Origin: Limnanthes douglasii subsp. nivea
Taxonomy: Eukaryota; Streptophyta; Magnoliopsida; Brassicales; Limnanthaceae
Reading direction: 5' to 3'
NCBI GenBank assembly: GCA_036936605.1
Contig: JAUPFV010000001.1
Coordinates: 115,948,771 to 116,012,770 of the forward strand
Length of the DNA: 64,000 nucleotides
Part shown: positions 40,342-54,200 of the stretch, in pieces
Numbering within the stretch: position 1 is the first letter of the stretch
Layout: each line of letters opens with the position of its first letter
The notes under the pieces: generated by a model
Seen by the model: only the letters and a program-made list of their open reading frames with translations
Told to the model about the DNA's origin: nothing
Database searches by the model: none
Program-made: the position numbers and the translations under genes

Positions 40342-40530
40342 ATCGGATGGATTAAAGACTTATTAAACACATATTGCCTTCAAATGGATTAGCTTTGAAT
40401 GGATTGTATGGATTAAAGACTTATTAAACACCTATTGTCTCCAAATGGATTACCTTTGAATGACTTGAGTGGGTTAAATACTTATTAAATACTTTTTTTT
40501 CCTTAAATTGGAACACCTTTGAATGGATCG
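40342..40530. repeat. 61-bp tandem repeat between pol and antisense ORF of the Tat element
   Basis: Three units start at about 40347, 40408 and 40469. Each has atggattaaagacttattaa, then a 'caaatggatta-ctttgaatg' block; the third is most diverged. Tandem repeats in this position are known in Tat/Ogre-type elements. Confidence 0.85.
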
Positions 40531-40913
40531 GATAAATGCAATACTAATTAAGTGTTTAATTCCTTTAAATAAAAAAAATTTAATGCCTTAGTCGGATTTA
40601 ATATACGTATATGGTTTTATCATCTTTAAATACGATCGATATTAATGGAAGTATAAAAGAAGACATAGAAAAATACAAAGTGAATGAAAGTAAAGATGGC
40701 GTAAAATATTGATATGGTTATAAAAGATATTTGATCCACATTACAAAAAATATCTTGTATGCAACAAGTACTTGTGCAGATAGATTTTCTAAAAAATATG
40801 ATAAAAAAACAACAAGATGTCTTGGCCATCCAAAGACTTTTCCAAAACATGAAATCTGAATAGAACAAAAAAATTCCTTGCACAATTCAAGGACTTTAGT
40901 TCTAAACACAAAC

Positions 40914-43217
40914 TTAACTTACCTTAGGGCTCATTCCCTTCGATCTTCTTTGCAATTTTTTCTTCTTCCTTCTCCTCTTGTGGTTCGCCATTATATGAAT
41001 CTCCTTCGGTAACATTACTAGACTCAGATTCATCTGAAGGAGCGCCATATTAATAACCATAAGTGAAAAAAGGATTCTTTGTGGGGTACATATTTCCACA
41101 AATCACCAAGGGATCGTTTGGGAAAAGTTTCATAGGATGATAAGACCATGTCCGACTTAACAGAATCTTCCCTCCAATCCATATATTTTAACACCTCCTC
41201 AGCATACTTGTTCCTCACAGCGGCTATGTCTTGGATTTTTTTCTCTTTTAAAGAAGTAATCTCATCATCCCTTTTCTTGAGAAAATCTTGTAATTATTTT
41301 TTCTCCTTGGATTATTGGTCGATAGTACTCTTCTCATTGGTCAGTTCTTCCTTCAAGGAATCAATTTCTTTGGAAGTGGTAGATTGAAATTTGGTTTAGC
41401 TAGCCTACAATTTTCACGATTGGGCTTAGCTTACACCAAACTATCATTATGTTGTTTCTCTTCCTTTCCCAAAGTCTCAACCTTGCTCTGTTCGGTTGTG
41501 ATGGAATCTTTCGGGCATTGATTTTCAATACGAATGGAAACAATCTCCCTGCCTTGAGATCTGACTTGCCTTTTCAAGTCAACGATTGGCCTTATATAAC
41601 CTAAAATTGCATAGCCTAGAGCATTATGTTCACTGGAAAATTCAAAGGATTCACCATCATGAATCACAGCATTGGAGATGAAATAGATTGGGGGAAAGTC
41701 TTGTCAAAATGATATTTATCAAAATCACTTAAATACAAATTTCATATGTCGTCTACATTCATTTCACCTTCAGTAGATCAGGAGCAGGAAACACTGGAGA
41801 GGGAGGATCAACATGTACCTCTTCTTGGAAAGGAATTTCGATGGGAGTATTAGAGGGAATGACTTCGGGTCGGATTATGGTCCCTGAACCGATGACAACT
41901 TTTTTTTTTTCTGGTCTCTTATCACTGCCCTCTGTGTTCTTCTTCTGCCATTTCTTCCTCTTAAACATTGGAGAGTGTGATAGATCTTTAGCATCACCTA
42001 CAGTAACCGCAACAACGTCCAATAATGCAGCATCAATCTCACCTGGTAGTCCTGAACTACCCACGTTGGGAAACCCTGGAGAGGGATCATCATATTTCTT
42101 CTTATTCTTCTTAATTTTGTCAAGATGGCTATGAGCCTTGTTCCTGGCTAGTAAATAAAGCTTACCATATTTTTTATCTGTCCTTTGGCAGATGTCAGCA
42201 GCTCTGGGAGGATTAGTAAATTGTTCCCATGAGAGTTCTCGAGTTGGGTTCGTACTCCACAAGTGGGCCATCACCATGTTTCCCAGGGTGAAAAAATTAT
42301 GAAAAGCAGTTTCCCATTTCTCTACGGCCCACTGATGCAGCTTTGTAAACGTATTTCTACCCTTTTCTAAATATTATAGGAACATTTTTTAAAACACTGA
42401 AAGATAAATCTGATGTGAAATCTATAGTCAAAATCCTATGTAAAAATAAATGTCAACATATAATAAAAGAGACTCATAAAACATTTACCTGAACTTCTCC
42501 AATATCGGGTCATCAAACTTGGATTTCCCTTAACTCTGATTTTCTTGCCATTTTCCCAAGCACCACTGATGTAGATGAATTGTGTCATCCAAGGCTTGTC
42601 AGCCTCCAACAGATCATCAACAACTTTATAATCATTCTCCATATTGAAATAATAAAAGGGGATATGATGGTTTTGACATAAACTGGCCATAACAGCAAAT
42701 TACTCCATAAGCATAAGAATTTTAGACAACCTTAAATTTATGATGCTGACTAATAATGTATATCAAGTATTGGAACTTAATTGATTTGGGCATAACCTCA
42801 CCAAATGGTAGTATCTCACTATCGACGGGTCTAAAAGGAACTGAATACCCCAATTAATCACTTCAATATATATCACTAGCTCCCCAATTTTACTATTTAT
42901 CAGAGTCGTTTTAGGGATATGAATCATTACTTTGACAGACTCTAGAAAACCTCATTTTTCTCGATTATGTCCAATTCAGCTGTATCTGTATACACATATG
43001 ATATTTTTTGAAGTGCCTACAAATATTTAACATTGACCTTGGAGAAGTTAGACCCCACTCGCCTAACAAGGCACTCCGAAAGTGGTTCAACATCTAGAAG
43101 TCTTAATTTCTCTTTATTTTCTCGAACTATACTGGTGTGACAAGATATCTCCAGTGGGGTATGTTCCCCACTATCATCTATCTTGTCATCCATTACTTGT
43201 GGCCGTTGGTCGACCAA
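40914..43217 (-). pseudogene. Antisense extra ORF (aORF) relic of the Tat element
   Basis: On the strand opposite to pol, several open stretches follow one another: 43217-43017 (DKIDDSGEHTPLEISC, LDVEPLSECLVRRVG), 42690-42436 (VVDDLLEADKPWMTQFIYIS), 42277-41759, 41667-41431 and 41218-40914. The 172-codon stretch at 42277-41759 starts with ATG and has LSWEQFTNPPRAADICQRTD followed by a Lys-rich segment and a Pro-rich tail. The 41.0-41.7 kb part is Glu/Lys-rich and coiled-coil-like. Position and strand fit the antisense ORF known in some Tat elements, whose product resembles the Pfam 'putative gypsy type transposon' domain. Function is unknown. Stops between the stretches may be decay or introns. 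Confidence 0.7.
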
Positions 43218-44142
43218 CTTGGGTATAATATCATTTTTTCGATACGAGAAGACTCGGGGGATGAAATTGATGGACTTAGATCCAAAGTAGGCAACACTGG
43301 AGGCTCTACCATTGTAGAACCTTCAGTGAGTTTTTCTATATCTATGGCAGATGAAGTTTTAGTTTTGGCTTTAGAAATCCTGATAATTCTTCAATGTGTG
43401 TTTTCTCCTACATCCAACCCCATAACAATGAAAAGAGATAGAGCTTTACGACTAGTAACGAATTTAGTTTTGGTGAAAGGTTTCTCAATTAACTGAATCG
43501 GTGGTTCAAGATTTGTTAAAGATAGAGCAAGAGAAGTTTTCTGGAAACTACAAATGGTCTATGAGATGATGAACTCTTGCCCGGTTCTGGTATCTCTTGT
43601 ATGATCAATCCACCAGGAGAAACAGGTAGTCCGATAATGATTCTGGCCTCTCTTTTCTCTTTCTCTAACTCAGACAGATTGAGCCAACCTCCTTTAACTA
43701 AGACAGTTCTCGCGCGTGACCATAAAAATCCTAAGAAATACTAGAAAAGCTGAAAACAAACTGATGATTCAAAGTTTCTTTCTCTAGAATTGAAATTTGA
43801 TTTTTTTTTTTCACTTTAGAAATATAAACAAAAAAACATCACACTTTGATAGTTGAGGAATCTACTTGAGTACTTTACCTAAAGATGGTAAATCGGATGA
43901 CTAATGATTGAATGCTATTGATTATATCCACTTTAATTTTTAAATTTTCGATGCAAGCACATAGGAAAACACGGGTAGTATATCCAATTAAGAACTGACA
44001 CATGTGAAAAGAAATTACTCATTAAAGTCGCGACCTTTGGGATTTTTATTAACCGTTAAGATTCACTTCGGAGCCTGATCGGACATTTTTTTTTATTATG
44101 GTTAGCTCTTCCAAAGAATTTTTGAAAGAACTAAGGGGCTCA

Positions 44143-44521
44143 TGATGGGATCAAATATTTTTGGACGTGCATCATAATAATTTGGGATTTATCCGAAGGG
44201 GTAATCCAGACTGGCTAAATGAAAATTGATGAGTAAGAAGTGACTTAGGCCAACCAATGACTCAACTATGTGCTTAATATCTTAAATCACGGGCTTGTGG
44301 GATCATGAAAAATGCATAATAAGAAGATCTAACCCAAAAGGCCCATGGATATAAAAAAGAGTATAAATATCTCAACTAACTTCATTAAGAAAAAAACTTA
44401 GATACATTAAACACAAGCATACACCTCACTTTTATCACTACTCTCTACTAAAAATACTTAATATCAACCAACTAAAAGATCTTCCCTTTTTTTACGCCTA
44501 AACTATATTTTTCCATCACCA
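44143..44521 (+). repeat. Right LTR of the Tat element
   Basis: 379 bp, partner of 34837-35222, preceded by the purine tract ctaaggggctca. Confidence 0.9.
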
Positions 44522-44526
44522 GGTAT

Positions 44527-47500
44527 GATTAAAGATATGGGTAAAGAACTACTAGAGCTATATTTTACTCGTGAAAGGGACGAACACTTGTACGAGAAGA
44601 TTTGGGCTCATATAATTGAAAAATCTATGTGTTATAAACCAAAGAAAGATGCTTATATATAATGTTACTAATTATCTGAGTTCTAGTTTCATGTTGAATT
44701 TTGTTGTTTTAAAGATTTAGTTACTAAACTTTACTATGATATAATGCTCAAAGGAAGTGTTTTGTTCAATATGTTGTGTTGTCTTGTATAGTATGCTTAT
44801 AACTATGTGATTTTATATTCTAAATATGAAAAAGAAATAGATCTCAAAATGGGTCATACAACGATAATAGAAAATGTCTTAATATTGAATACAATATAAT
44901 AACCAAAATTAATTACAAATTTTTGAATTTTGAATGAAATCATTTAAATCGATAGATTTGTTTTTTAGTTGTTAATATTGAAGTTGAAAATATCAATCAC
45001 TTTACAACTTATTCAAAAGTGTTCACTCAAATATTTTGATTTGTCATAAAATTAGTATATAAGTGCGTAAAAAGTTTCCATGACAAGGTCCATTTGCAAA
45101 ATCATTAAAATCAAACAATTTTTATTATTTATGATGATAGTGAAATTAAAAATATACTTGCATGAATAAAGTGAAACTATTAAGGAAACCATCAAAATGT
45201 CCTTTTTTGAGACATAAAATGTGGTATATCTCATAATGGTATAAAATTAGACTTTAAAATGGTGCAATAATATTGACTATACGGTTGAACATTGATATGA
45301 TTGTCATTCTAATACAAGGCATTGTTGTCTAATACTAAATTATGTGGTAGGTTCATCATTGTTGAGACTTCTAATAGGTTCTAAAAACTCATCAGGATCA
45401 TTCTATATGCTAATGTAAACAATGTTCTATTTTAGTTTGGTATAAAATTTTCATCTAATTATTTTCATGTCTTTGTATTTTTGTATAAGCCACATGAAAC
45501 TACCCTAAAATGACAATGATCATCACTAAAACTTCATTACGTCATGATAAAAAAACTGAAATTACAACATAATTTTTGTTAATGTATGATCGAGGGAAAC
45601 AATTTGTAACACATTTTAAAAGTTTTTTTAAGTTCACTCGTACGATTTTAGTATGAGAATTTTGTCATACTTTTTAAAAAATTCTTCAAGATTTTTCTAC
45701 CATGTATTATCAGAAGTATACCAATGTGATTCTCAAACCTATCGATGAAGTTTTTTTGTGAATAGTATCTTGAGGTGTTGTACGATGCACCAGACGAAAG
45801 AACGCGAGCATATATCAAAGTTTTTCAAATTGGAATGAGCCATATTTGTGGACGAAATGCTCAATAATTTATAGTTTTTGGGTTGATGGAATTGGTGTAT
45901 ATGTTTTTTTAATAGAGTCAATAATGTTAATAGTTTTTAATAAACTATTTCATTAAACTTCTCGAATATATGTGTTTGTGATTGTCGTTGGTACTCACCG
46001 CAACTCTCGTGATTTTAGCCAAGTTATGTTAGAACATAATATTAGTCTTCAATTCCAAACGAACAATGTACCGTACAAAAATTCCATAGTCGTCGATATG
46101 TATTTAAATACAAAAAAAAATATATTATGTTTTAAGAGGTCATTGATCTTATATCAACATGTCAACTTGTACATAGCTTGAATTATACAAACATATTGAC
46201 TTTAATATATTTAGTATTTTTGAATTTTAAAGTTAGATATATATGGTTATTGTTGATTACTTTTAGTTTTTTTAAAACAACTTGTATGTATTTGTATTGT
46301 GTTATTAATTGGTTATTCCTGAGCGATCCTTTAATTGTGAAGTGCTTTATTTCAAACAAACAACAAGTTATCAATAACAACTCAAACATTCAACAATACT
46401 AGTAAAAATATAACTCTTTAGTGATGTATGATGGATCTCCATTTTACATTAAAAAGTTTTATATATTTATTATATTAAAAAGTTATATATATATATATAT
46501 ATAATATAATATAATTGAATCAAAATAACATAACGAATGCGTTGAGATAAATGATTCATAAATATAACTTTATCGGATAATCGAAATAATCCTAAGATGT
46601 CTTATTGTGTATGTTACACATTCAATAATTTTGTAATATAGTTCTTGATATATTAAATTACTTTGAGATCAATTTTATAATCAATATTCATTTTTATCAT
46701 ATTACTTCTAACTCACATCCCATATCTAAATACATTATACCACTATAAAACACAATAAATTGATCGAAAATTTCTTTCCCTTTCATGTAATGTTTCCATA
46801 TTGATAATACTACTTCTAAGTAATATCTATTAGCATAGTACATGTGTTGTATTCTAGAATATTATAAAATTATTCATCAATGCTCTATTTTCATTTGAAA
46901 AAACTATATTAGGTATGTCAATAAAATATATTTCATCTACGAACACAAATAAACTAAAACTCACTTAAACTCGTTCCCCTTTAGTGATAGATGAGCGCAA
47001 CTCAATATAAAAATTATGTGAGCTTAGATGACCCCAAAAACTCAAAATAAGATCATTATGTACCTTATCATCTCGTAGGTACTACCATAATTATCATTTT
47101 TGAGAAAATATTTATAATACAATTACGTTAACCTGGTGTATAAAAGATATATATGTAATAATGGAAGATTTATCTTCAGATTATCTATGTCATTCAAAAT
47201 AATTTTCTATTATTAATTGAGACAATTGAAAATGTCTATGTGGCCGATAATCTCAACGATATATGGTTTACGATTATAGTGTTTCAACCGGTTTAAGATA
47301 TTTCAGGCACGTGTTCTCATTACCGTAAGATGACACCTTAATTCCACGTCGTCTTTTGACAGTTCAATTTATGTTTTAGCATTGGATGCATACGCATCAT
47401 CCATATAAATATTAAAATCCATACATCTTCGGAATTAAATTCATCTTTAATTTGAATTAACAACCATGTTTTTTGTTTCGTTTCATTTTTCACAACCATA

Positions 47501-48272
47501 TTCATGTGATATATGGATATTTTTCATTATAATATTAGCCTGTATATTTTTTGTTCTCCATTATTATTAATTTTAATGATAAATATAAATCCATTTTCAT
47601 ATTTTAATAATAAAATAAATTTATTTTTATATTTACTCTTTAGCCCACGCGGTCCATTTATCATTTGTAAAAAAATATCTATAACATTTTCAACTTTTTA
47701 AATATATTTTCCTCATTAAAAACTATAAATCATAAAAAAAATTTAAAACCATGTCAAATATAATAAATCAAAATACTATAACATAAATACACATGTATAA
47801 AATATTTTAACAATACAAACTAACATATATATACCATAAAAATACCATATAATTCATATTTTATCTAACTCACAACTTATAATAAAAAATATACATCTTA
47901 CTTTATGGATAAAGTAAATTATATTCCATATAGACTTTCCAAATATACTCGTATGTCAAGTAGGAGTACAATTTTCTTTACTATAGATTTTCTAATAGGA
48001 AGCGACTGTATAAAAACCAAAATTAGTTGCATTTCCATTTTTTTTACAATATTTTATTTAATTAAAAGTGTAAAAAATATTTTCCTAATTATTTAGCGTT
48101 ATTGTTATTAATTAGTAAATACAGTTACAAACACAATACACTATAAAACTATAAAACTAAATTTTTTTAATGTACCATCTCACAAATCATACTTATTAAA
48201 TTTAAAAAATAATCGATCCTAAAGTCCAAATAAATTTATGAAACAAATGAAAAAGCAACACATAGTCATACC
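44527..48272. other. Long AT-rich intergenic stretch
   Basis: No recognisable gene. Immediately after the Tat element a 45-codon ATG frame (from about 44525) contains KELLELYFTRERDEHLYEKI, unrecognised. A TA run lies at about 46483-46505. Confidence 0.45.
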
Positions 48273-48289
48273 ACAACGCCTTTGAAAGA

Positions 48290-48509
48290 ATCCCCAAGCG
48301 GATAGCCGAGTTGGTTGAGTATGGCATTCTTATGACCAAAAGGTCATGAGTTCGAGTCCCTCTACATACACTTTCTCGGCTGAGCTTGTCACCTTGTGTG
48401 GTTTACCTTCTGGCGTTGGTTTGCAGGCTATCGCGTCAGACTGAGGGTTTACCCTGTGCGCACTCATTGCACTCTGAGTAGCGGCTGCGGGTTCCCTCTG
48501 GAAAAAAAA
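48290..48509 (+). mobile_element. tRNA-derived SINE
   Basis: The 5' part has a Pol III A box, tagccgagttgg (48303-48314), and a B box, gttcgagtcc (48350-48359), 35 bp apart as in tRNA. A tRNA-unrelated body with ggttccctctgg and an A-tail (48502-48509) follow. A perfect 17-bp target duplication, acaacgcctttgaaaga, lies at 48273-48289 and 48510-48526. The intact duplication and tail argue for recent LINE-assisted insertion. It is not a working tRNA gene, because no cloverleaf 3' half or acceptor stem pairs up after the B box. Confidence 0.93.
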
Positions 48510-48526
48510 ACAACGCCTTTGAAAGA

Positions 48527-50999
48527 GGTATAATTACTGTCATCTTTCAATTTTTTAACACGTTTAGATTTAAAAATTCATAAATTTTGTATGTAATTCG
48601 CAAACACCTTGGTAAGGTTTATGTAAGAACTCATGAGAGCTTGGAAAATTTAGTTCGGCCTACCACCATATTAATTTGATATTGCTTATTTTTCATGTTA
48701 TATGACGTATCTATTGGTGAAATTATAGTTTTATGCTAAATTTTGAAAAATTTAGCTCTTTTTTTTTATTTGCAAAACATATGATCATGTTTAGCTTGAA
48801 AAATATAGTGTGTTATACATTTGCAAAATCTAGGATACTGATTACAATTTTTTAACATAGTATATCCAATTTATGAAACTTATTTTATTTGAAGTTTACA
48901 AATCATGGTATATAAATTTTTGAAACTTATGTTGTCTTTGAGTTGCAAAATATATAGTTTTAAGCTGTAAAATCAAGCTTTAAATATAAAAATTAATTTT
49001 TAGGCATTGTCAAATTGTTTTAGTTTAAAAAATATATAAATAGAAATTATAAATGAACACGTGTATCGTTTCAACTATCTCGACATTTTCTCTATCTTAA
49101 TAATTTTTTGTTCATTAGAGACAAACATTCACGAATATTTGTACTTTCTCTCTCAATATTTTACTCGTGATTCCTTTAATACCATCATTAAAATTGTTAT
49201 CAAGGTTAGTTATCTCGATTTATATTCAATTTTTATTTGTTTGTGTTCTATGTATGCTAAAACTGAAAATCATATTCTATTTGATACGTGTTTACTAATG
49301 AAAGTTCATCAACTATTTTAAACAAAAACATCAATATTATACTTGTTTTTTAGCTTTGATGCATGCAACTTTCAAATTCCATAAATAATTGTTTTAATAT
49401 TCAAGTTTCTCACATATGTTGGTATTTATAAGTTTCAATTATTTAAGTTTTTATTTCTCAAATAGGTTACGTTTTCAATGACACCATCAAGTGTTTTTTT
49501 TTCTAAAAACGATAAATTTTATTTTCAAAATATTTATATAATTTTTAATTTTTGGATTTAGAATGAATACACACTCTAAGACATATCTCTCAAATTAAAA
49601 TATGTCGTTGAATATCATACTAAACACACTAGTTTTTTGTATTAAAGTTTCTTATAGATGTTTTATAAATCTCATTTTATCATGGTTTTGTAAGTTAAGT
49701 TTGTGCAATTTTTATAAATCAGAGATATGTATGTTTCCTAAATCAAGTTTTATCAAGGTTTCATAATTCAAGTTATGGAGCGTTTTTATAAGTTATAATT
49801 AGTCATAGTATACTGTTTCAAATTAATGTTACATTACGAAGCATGTTTAACTTCTTGAAATTATAGAATAATATAGTGCTTCAAACATTAACCAATAAAA
49901 ATAATATAAAACATATGCTCTCATTTTCTTTGATAAACTAGTAGAAGAAAATATGGATAATGAAGATTATATAATTGATAATAAAAAATAGGTCATTAAA
50001 ATTGAAGAAGAAAAAAATAAATGGTCCTCATTCACATAGTGACAAAAGAAGGATCGAGTTGTACGGTAACATCAAATTTCAAGGAATTTTGTGACAATTC
50101 AAAACATAATAAAGATAATAATTGATGATCAATTGGATCATAACGTAATTAATATACCTTGACATGGTAATGTTTCACAAATAGATATATACTTAGATTT
50201 TGTAAATGTAATGTAAGTTTTATATTTTGTGAATATGTGGCACAAGTTATGTGTTTTGCAAACATGTATATACTTAGCTTTCACAAGTGTATTTTAAGTC
50301 TTATGTTTCACAATGTTTTATATGTTTATGTTTCAAAACTTTGTACATCTGGATATTGCTCAACTTTCAATATTGTGCATGTTGTTTATGCAAGTTTTAA
50401 TACTTTCAATATACAAGTCATTGATGCTTATATTAAAATCCTCTTCAATTTTAGTAATTCTTACAAACATCTCAACAATTATGATAAATGTGTATCATAA
50501 AAGTCAACACAATCAACATATTTGGAAATGCAATGATAAGCATAAGTGGCTTCAGATAAGCATATTATATCAAATTTTACACTATTTTTTCCAATGTTTA
50601 TTATTATATATACATCCATTAATATAAAACAAGATATTATGGAATTTTTTGGAATTTTTTACAATGTGAGGGACATTGATACTAGATTTGCCATCATTCA
50701 ATTATGCATTGAAGCTAACAAAAGTAAATATGGATTTTAATGGTGATAAACATTGACCGTCATATAATGTACTACTTAAACTCGTTGCTCCAAAACTCAA
50801 AAAAACTTAAGAAAAATATAGAACGAGAACACACGATATGGTAAGGTTACAATGTTTTTGCATATTTAACTTTGTATGTTTCACAAGTTAGTTTTTTAAA
50901 TTCTAGTAACACCATGGTTTGCAATGCTATTAACAATATGGTTCACAATCTAGTATTGCATCTTATAAAATTCTAGTAATAACATGTTTTGCAATTCTA
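48527..50999. repeat. AT-rich region with a diffuse short-period repeat
   Basis: No gene. Phrases of the type 'ttttgcaa-tttagtaacaacatgttt' and 'tttcacaagtt' recur irregularly, about 30-40 bp apart, most clearly at 48740-48980, 49650-49800, 50160-50345 and 50860-50999. The field continues beyond the copia C insertion at 55774-56175. Open frames here are by-products. Confidence 0.5.
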
Positions 51000-51004
51000 G
51001 TACT

Positions 51005-51149
51005 TGTAAAATAAAGAACAAAAAAAAGAAGCCGCTAGACGGCTAGGGTTTTTGTATTATGCATAAAGTATACATATTACATAGGGCATGGGCTTATATT
51101 TATAGATAAAATAAAGGGCTAATAGGCTTAGGCTATTATATCTCTAATA
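51005..51149 (-). repeat. 3' LTR of copia C
   Basis: 145 bp; partner of 55638-55768. Confidence 0.9.
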
Positions 51150-51225
51150 TCTTCTCTCAAAATCACAATGAAACAATAATACGCATTGAGAGTTTGTCAC
51201 AAAGAAAACAAAACCGCGATGTTGA

Positions 51226-54200
51226 TTAAGCCTTTGTGAAAATATCGGCAACCTGCAAAGCTGATGGAACATTTGGAAGTGAGATAGTGCCAATCTGAAG
51301 ATGATGCCCAGTGAACTGACAATCTATTTCAATGTGTTTCGTCCTCTTATGAAAAACAGAATTCTTTGTTATCTGCATGTCGCTTTTGTTATCACAATGT
51401 AAGGATGTAGGTTTAGTAACATTAACCCTCATATCTGCAAGAAGTCATCGTAACCAAACAATCTCACATGTTACTCAACTTCAGTAGATGATCTAGAGAT
51501 AACATTTTGTTTCTTACTTTTCCAAGAGATTAATGAATCTCCAAGAAAAATACAGAAACCGGTAGTAGATTTTTTGTCATGAGGATCACTATCCTAATCA
51601 GTATCACTATAGGCACGCAGTTCAAGTGAAGAGGTCGAAGGAAATAAAATGCTCTGGAAATGAGTGCCACGAAGATATCTCTATATTTGAAGAACAACTC
51701 CCTAATGGACGGATGTATGAGCAGTAACAATCTGACTAACCACATGAACAACATAAGCTATATCTGGTCGAGTAATTGTAAGATAGACGAAGCTCGCTAC
51801 AAGAGTTCGATATAGAGTTGGGTCTGACAAAGAAACACCATCAGTCGGAGAATATCGAGCATTGGTTTCAAGAGGTGTATCTATCGTTCTATTATCAGAA
51901 AGTCGCGCTCGTTCGAATAAATCAGATATATATTTTGTCTAAGAGAGAATATAAACTTTGGAGAGTGAGCCACCTTAATAACTAAAAAATAACGCAATAG
52001 TCCCAAGTCCTTCATCGCAAACCGCTGAGCCAAATTACATTTTAGTGCCTCAATACCATAAATATCATCACTTGTAATGATCATATCATCTACATATAGG
52101 GATAAAATAATTCATCTTGCACTCGTGCATCTAATTAAAAAGGCTGAATCATGACTGCTAGCAAGAAAACCAAGTGAAGTAATAACCGTAGAGAATTTTT
52201 CAAACCAAGCACGAGGAGCTTGTTTGAGACCATATAAAGCTTTCCTAAGTCGATAAACTTCACCTGTTTTGTGAGCAACACCTGGAAGAGGAGTCATGTA
52301 AACCTACTCATGAAGATCATCATTCAAAAATGAATTTTTGACATCTAGTTGGAAGATCTTCCACTGGCGAACGGATGCAACCGCAATAAGAGTATGAATT
52401 GTCGTCATTTTTGCCATTGGGAAAAATATCTCATCATAACCCATACCATAGACAAGCCTTATATCTTTCAACAGACCTATCAGACTTTGTTTTAATTTTA
52501 AAAACCCATCGAGAGTTGATTATATGCTTACTGAATGTGGGTTTAACTATATCCCATGTATGAGTCTAATAAAGAGCGTTAAGCTCTTTGACTATTGCAT
52601 TTTTCCAATGAGGATCAGAAACATATTCTTTAACAACTGAAGTTCATATAAATCATGTATGTTTGCTATGAAAGAGGCGAAATAAGCCGAGTAAAAAGAA
52701 TACGCAAAATCTGGTAGTTTGGTAGACTTACATATATGAGTAGATCTTCTGAGGGATGGAGCTGGTGGTTCACAAAAAAAAGAGTTGACCTAGACCTTTA
52801 TGGAGCGGAAGTAGTATCAGCTGTAGTCAATGTCTCATGAGCTGGCACATCAATATAAATGGGTATGCCGCTATTATTTTCAAAATTATCAATAGTCTAA
52901 AGTTTTGGTACTTGTTATATCATGTGATTTAGCTGGAATCGAATAAAACATGATATGCTCGAGAAATCTAACATGTCGAGAGACATAAAGTTTCTTACTA
53001 GTGGGATCAAAACAATGATAACCATTTTGTCTAACACCATAACCCAAGAAAACGCATATTACGGATTTAAGGCCCAATTCGTTGCGTTCTATTTGAGGAC
53101 GAAGGACAAAACATGTACATCCAAAAACTCGTAAGGAAGAATAATCTGGAAGTTGTCCGTATAATTTCTGAAAGGGAGACATCCCTGCATTATGAGCAGT
53201 GGGAATTTTATTAATCACATATACATCAGTATGAATTGTTTCTCCCTAAAATTAGTAGGAACCTCAGTAGATAAAAGCAAAGACCGATCAGTCTCAATAA
53301 GGTGACGATGTTTATTTTCTGCAACACCATTTTTTGAGGGGTTTCGGTGCAATCAGACTGATGTATGGTACTATCAGATGCAAGTAACTGAGTAAAATCA
53401 TTGGATGTATAATCACCCCCTAAGTCACACCTGAAGCATTTTATTACACCAGAATGTTGAGTCTTAACAAGTGCCCGAAATTCTCTATAAATTCCAAGGA
53501 AATCTGATCTCCATTTCATATGGTAAACCCAAATATATCGAGTATAATCATCGATGAAAGAAACATAATAGGACATACCACCTTTTTTAGAGACAAGAGA
53601 TGGACCTCAGACATTAGAATGAATAATATCAAACAAAGCAATAGAAGAAGTAATACTTTCATTAAACGATAACACCAAAAATCTTGCAAGTTTATAACTA
53701 CTACAATCCGATATATTACAAGTGTTTAACTGACCTAAAGCACATGTAGTGACTAAATTTTTTAAACGCGATGCAGATACATGTCCGAGGCGAGAATGCC
53801 AAAGATAAAACTCAGACGATGAAGGACTCAAACGAAACAAAGACAAATCAACACCAGAGGCAGAAATATCAGTCAAGTATGTTTCAATACCATATACATC
53901 CACATCCGTTACTTCGAGTTTCTCTAAAACATAAAGTTCCCCTATTTTACGACATGCTCCAATCACTCTATGAGTCTGTTGATTTTGTACAACACAAATA
54001 GAATCATAAAACAAGACGCAATGACCAGCTTTACACAATTAGCTGACCAAAACAAGGTTCAAAGCAAGGGTGGAAACATAGTAAACATCGGATAGCGATA
54101 TATGAGGGGTACAAATAGAGCCAATACCCTCTACTGATATTGATGTAGCACTAGCAGACAAAACACATATGGGTGAAACATGAGACAACGGAATAAAGTT

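Larger units (their letters stand above)
34837..44521 (+). mobile_element. Tat-type Ty3/gypsy LTR retrotransposon, heavily decayed, about 9.7 kb
   Basis: LTRs are 34837-35222 and 44143-44521, both ending ttccatcacca and sharing tttatccgaaggggtaatcc. Target duplications agtat (34832-34836) and ggtat (44522-44526) differ at one base. The primer site ttggcgaccacagtgggagc follows the left LTR after two or three bases and fits the tRNA-Arg-type sites known in Tat elements. The tract ctaaggggctca precedes the right LTR. The interior has gag, protease, RT, RNase H, a second archaeal-type RNase H, integrase, a tandem repeat and an antisense ORF. Dual RNase H plus the antisense ORF are known Tat hallmarks. 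LTRs have diverged strongly, so the insertion is old. Confidence 0.93.

Noticed and set aside
40626..40909. Hydrophobic Phe-rich minus-strand frames between the Tat repeat and antisense ORF
   Set aside because: Composition follows from AT-rich DNA; overlapping frames on the same strand and no recognisable domain.
44525..44662. 45-codon ATG frame after the Tat element
   Set aside because: No family resemblance, no splice context and short; recorded only in the intergenic note.
48290..48370. Functional tRNA gene
   Set aside because: A and B boxes are present, but the acceptor stem does not close and an A-tail with target duplication follows; it is a SINE head.
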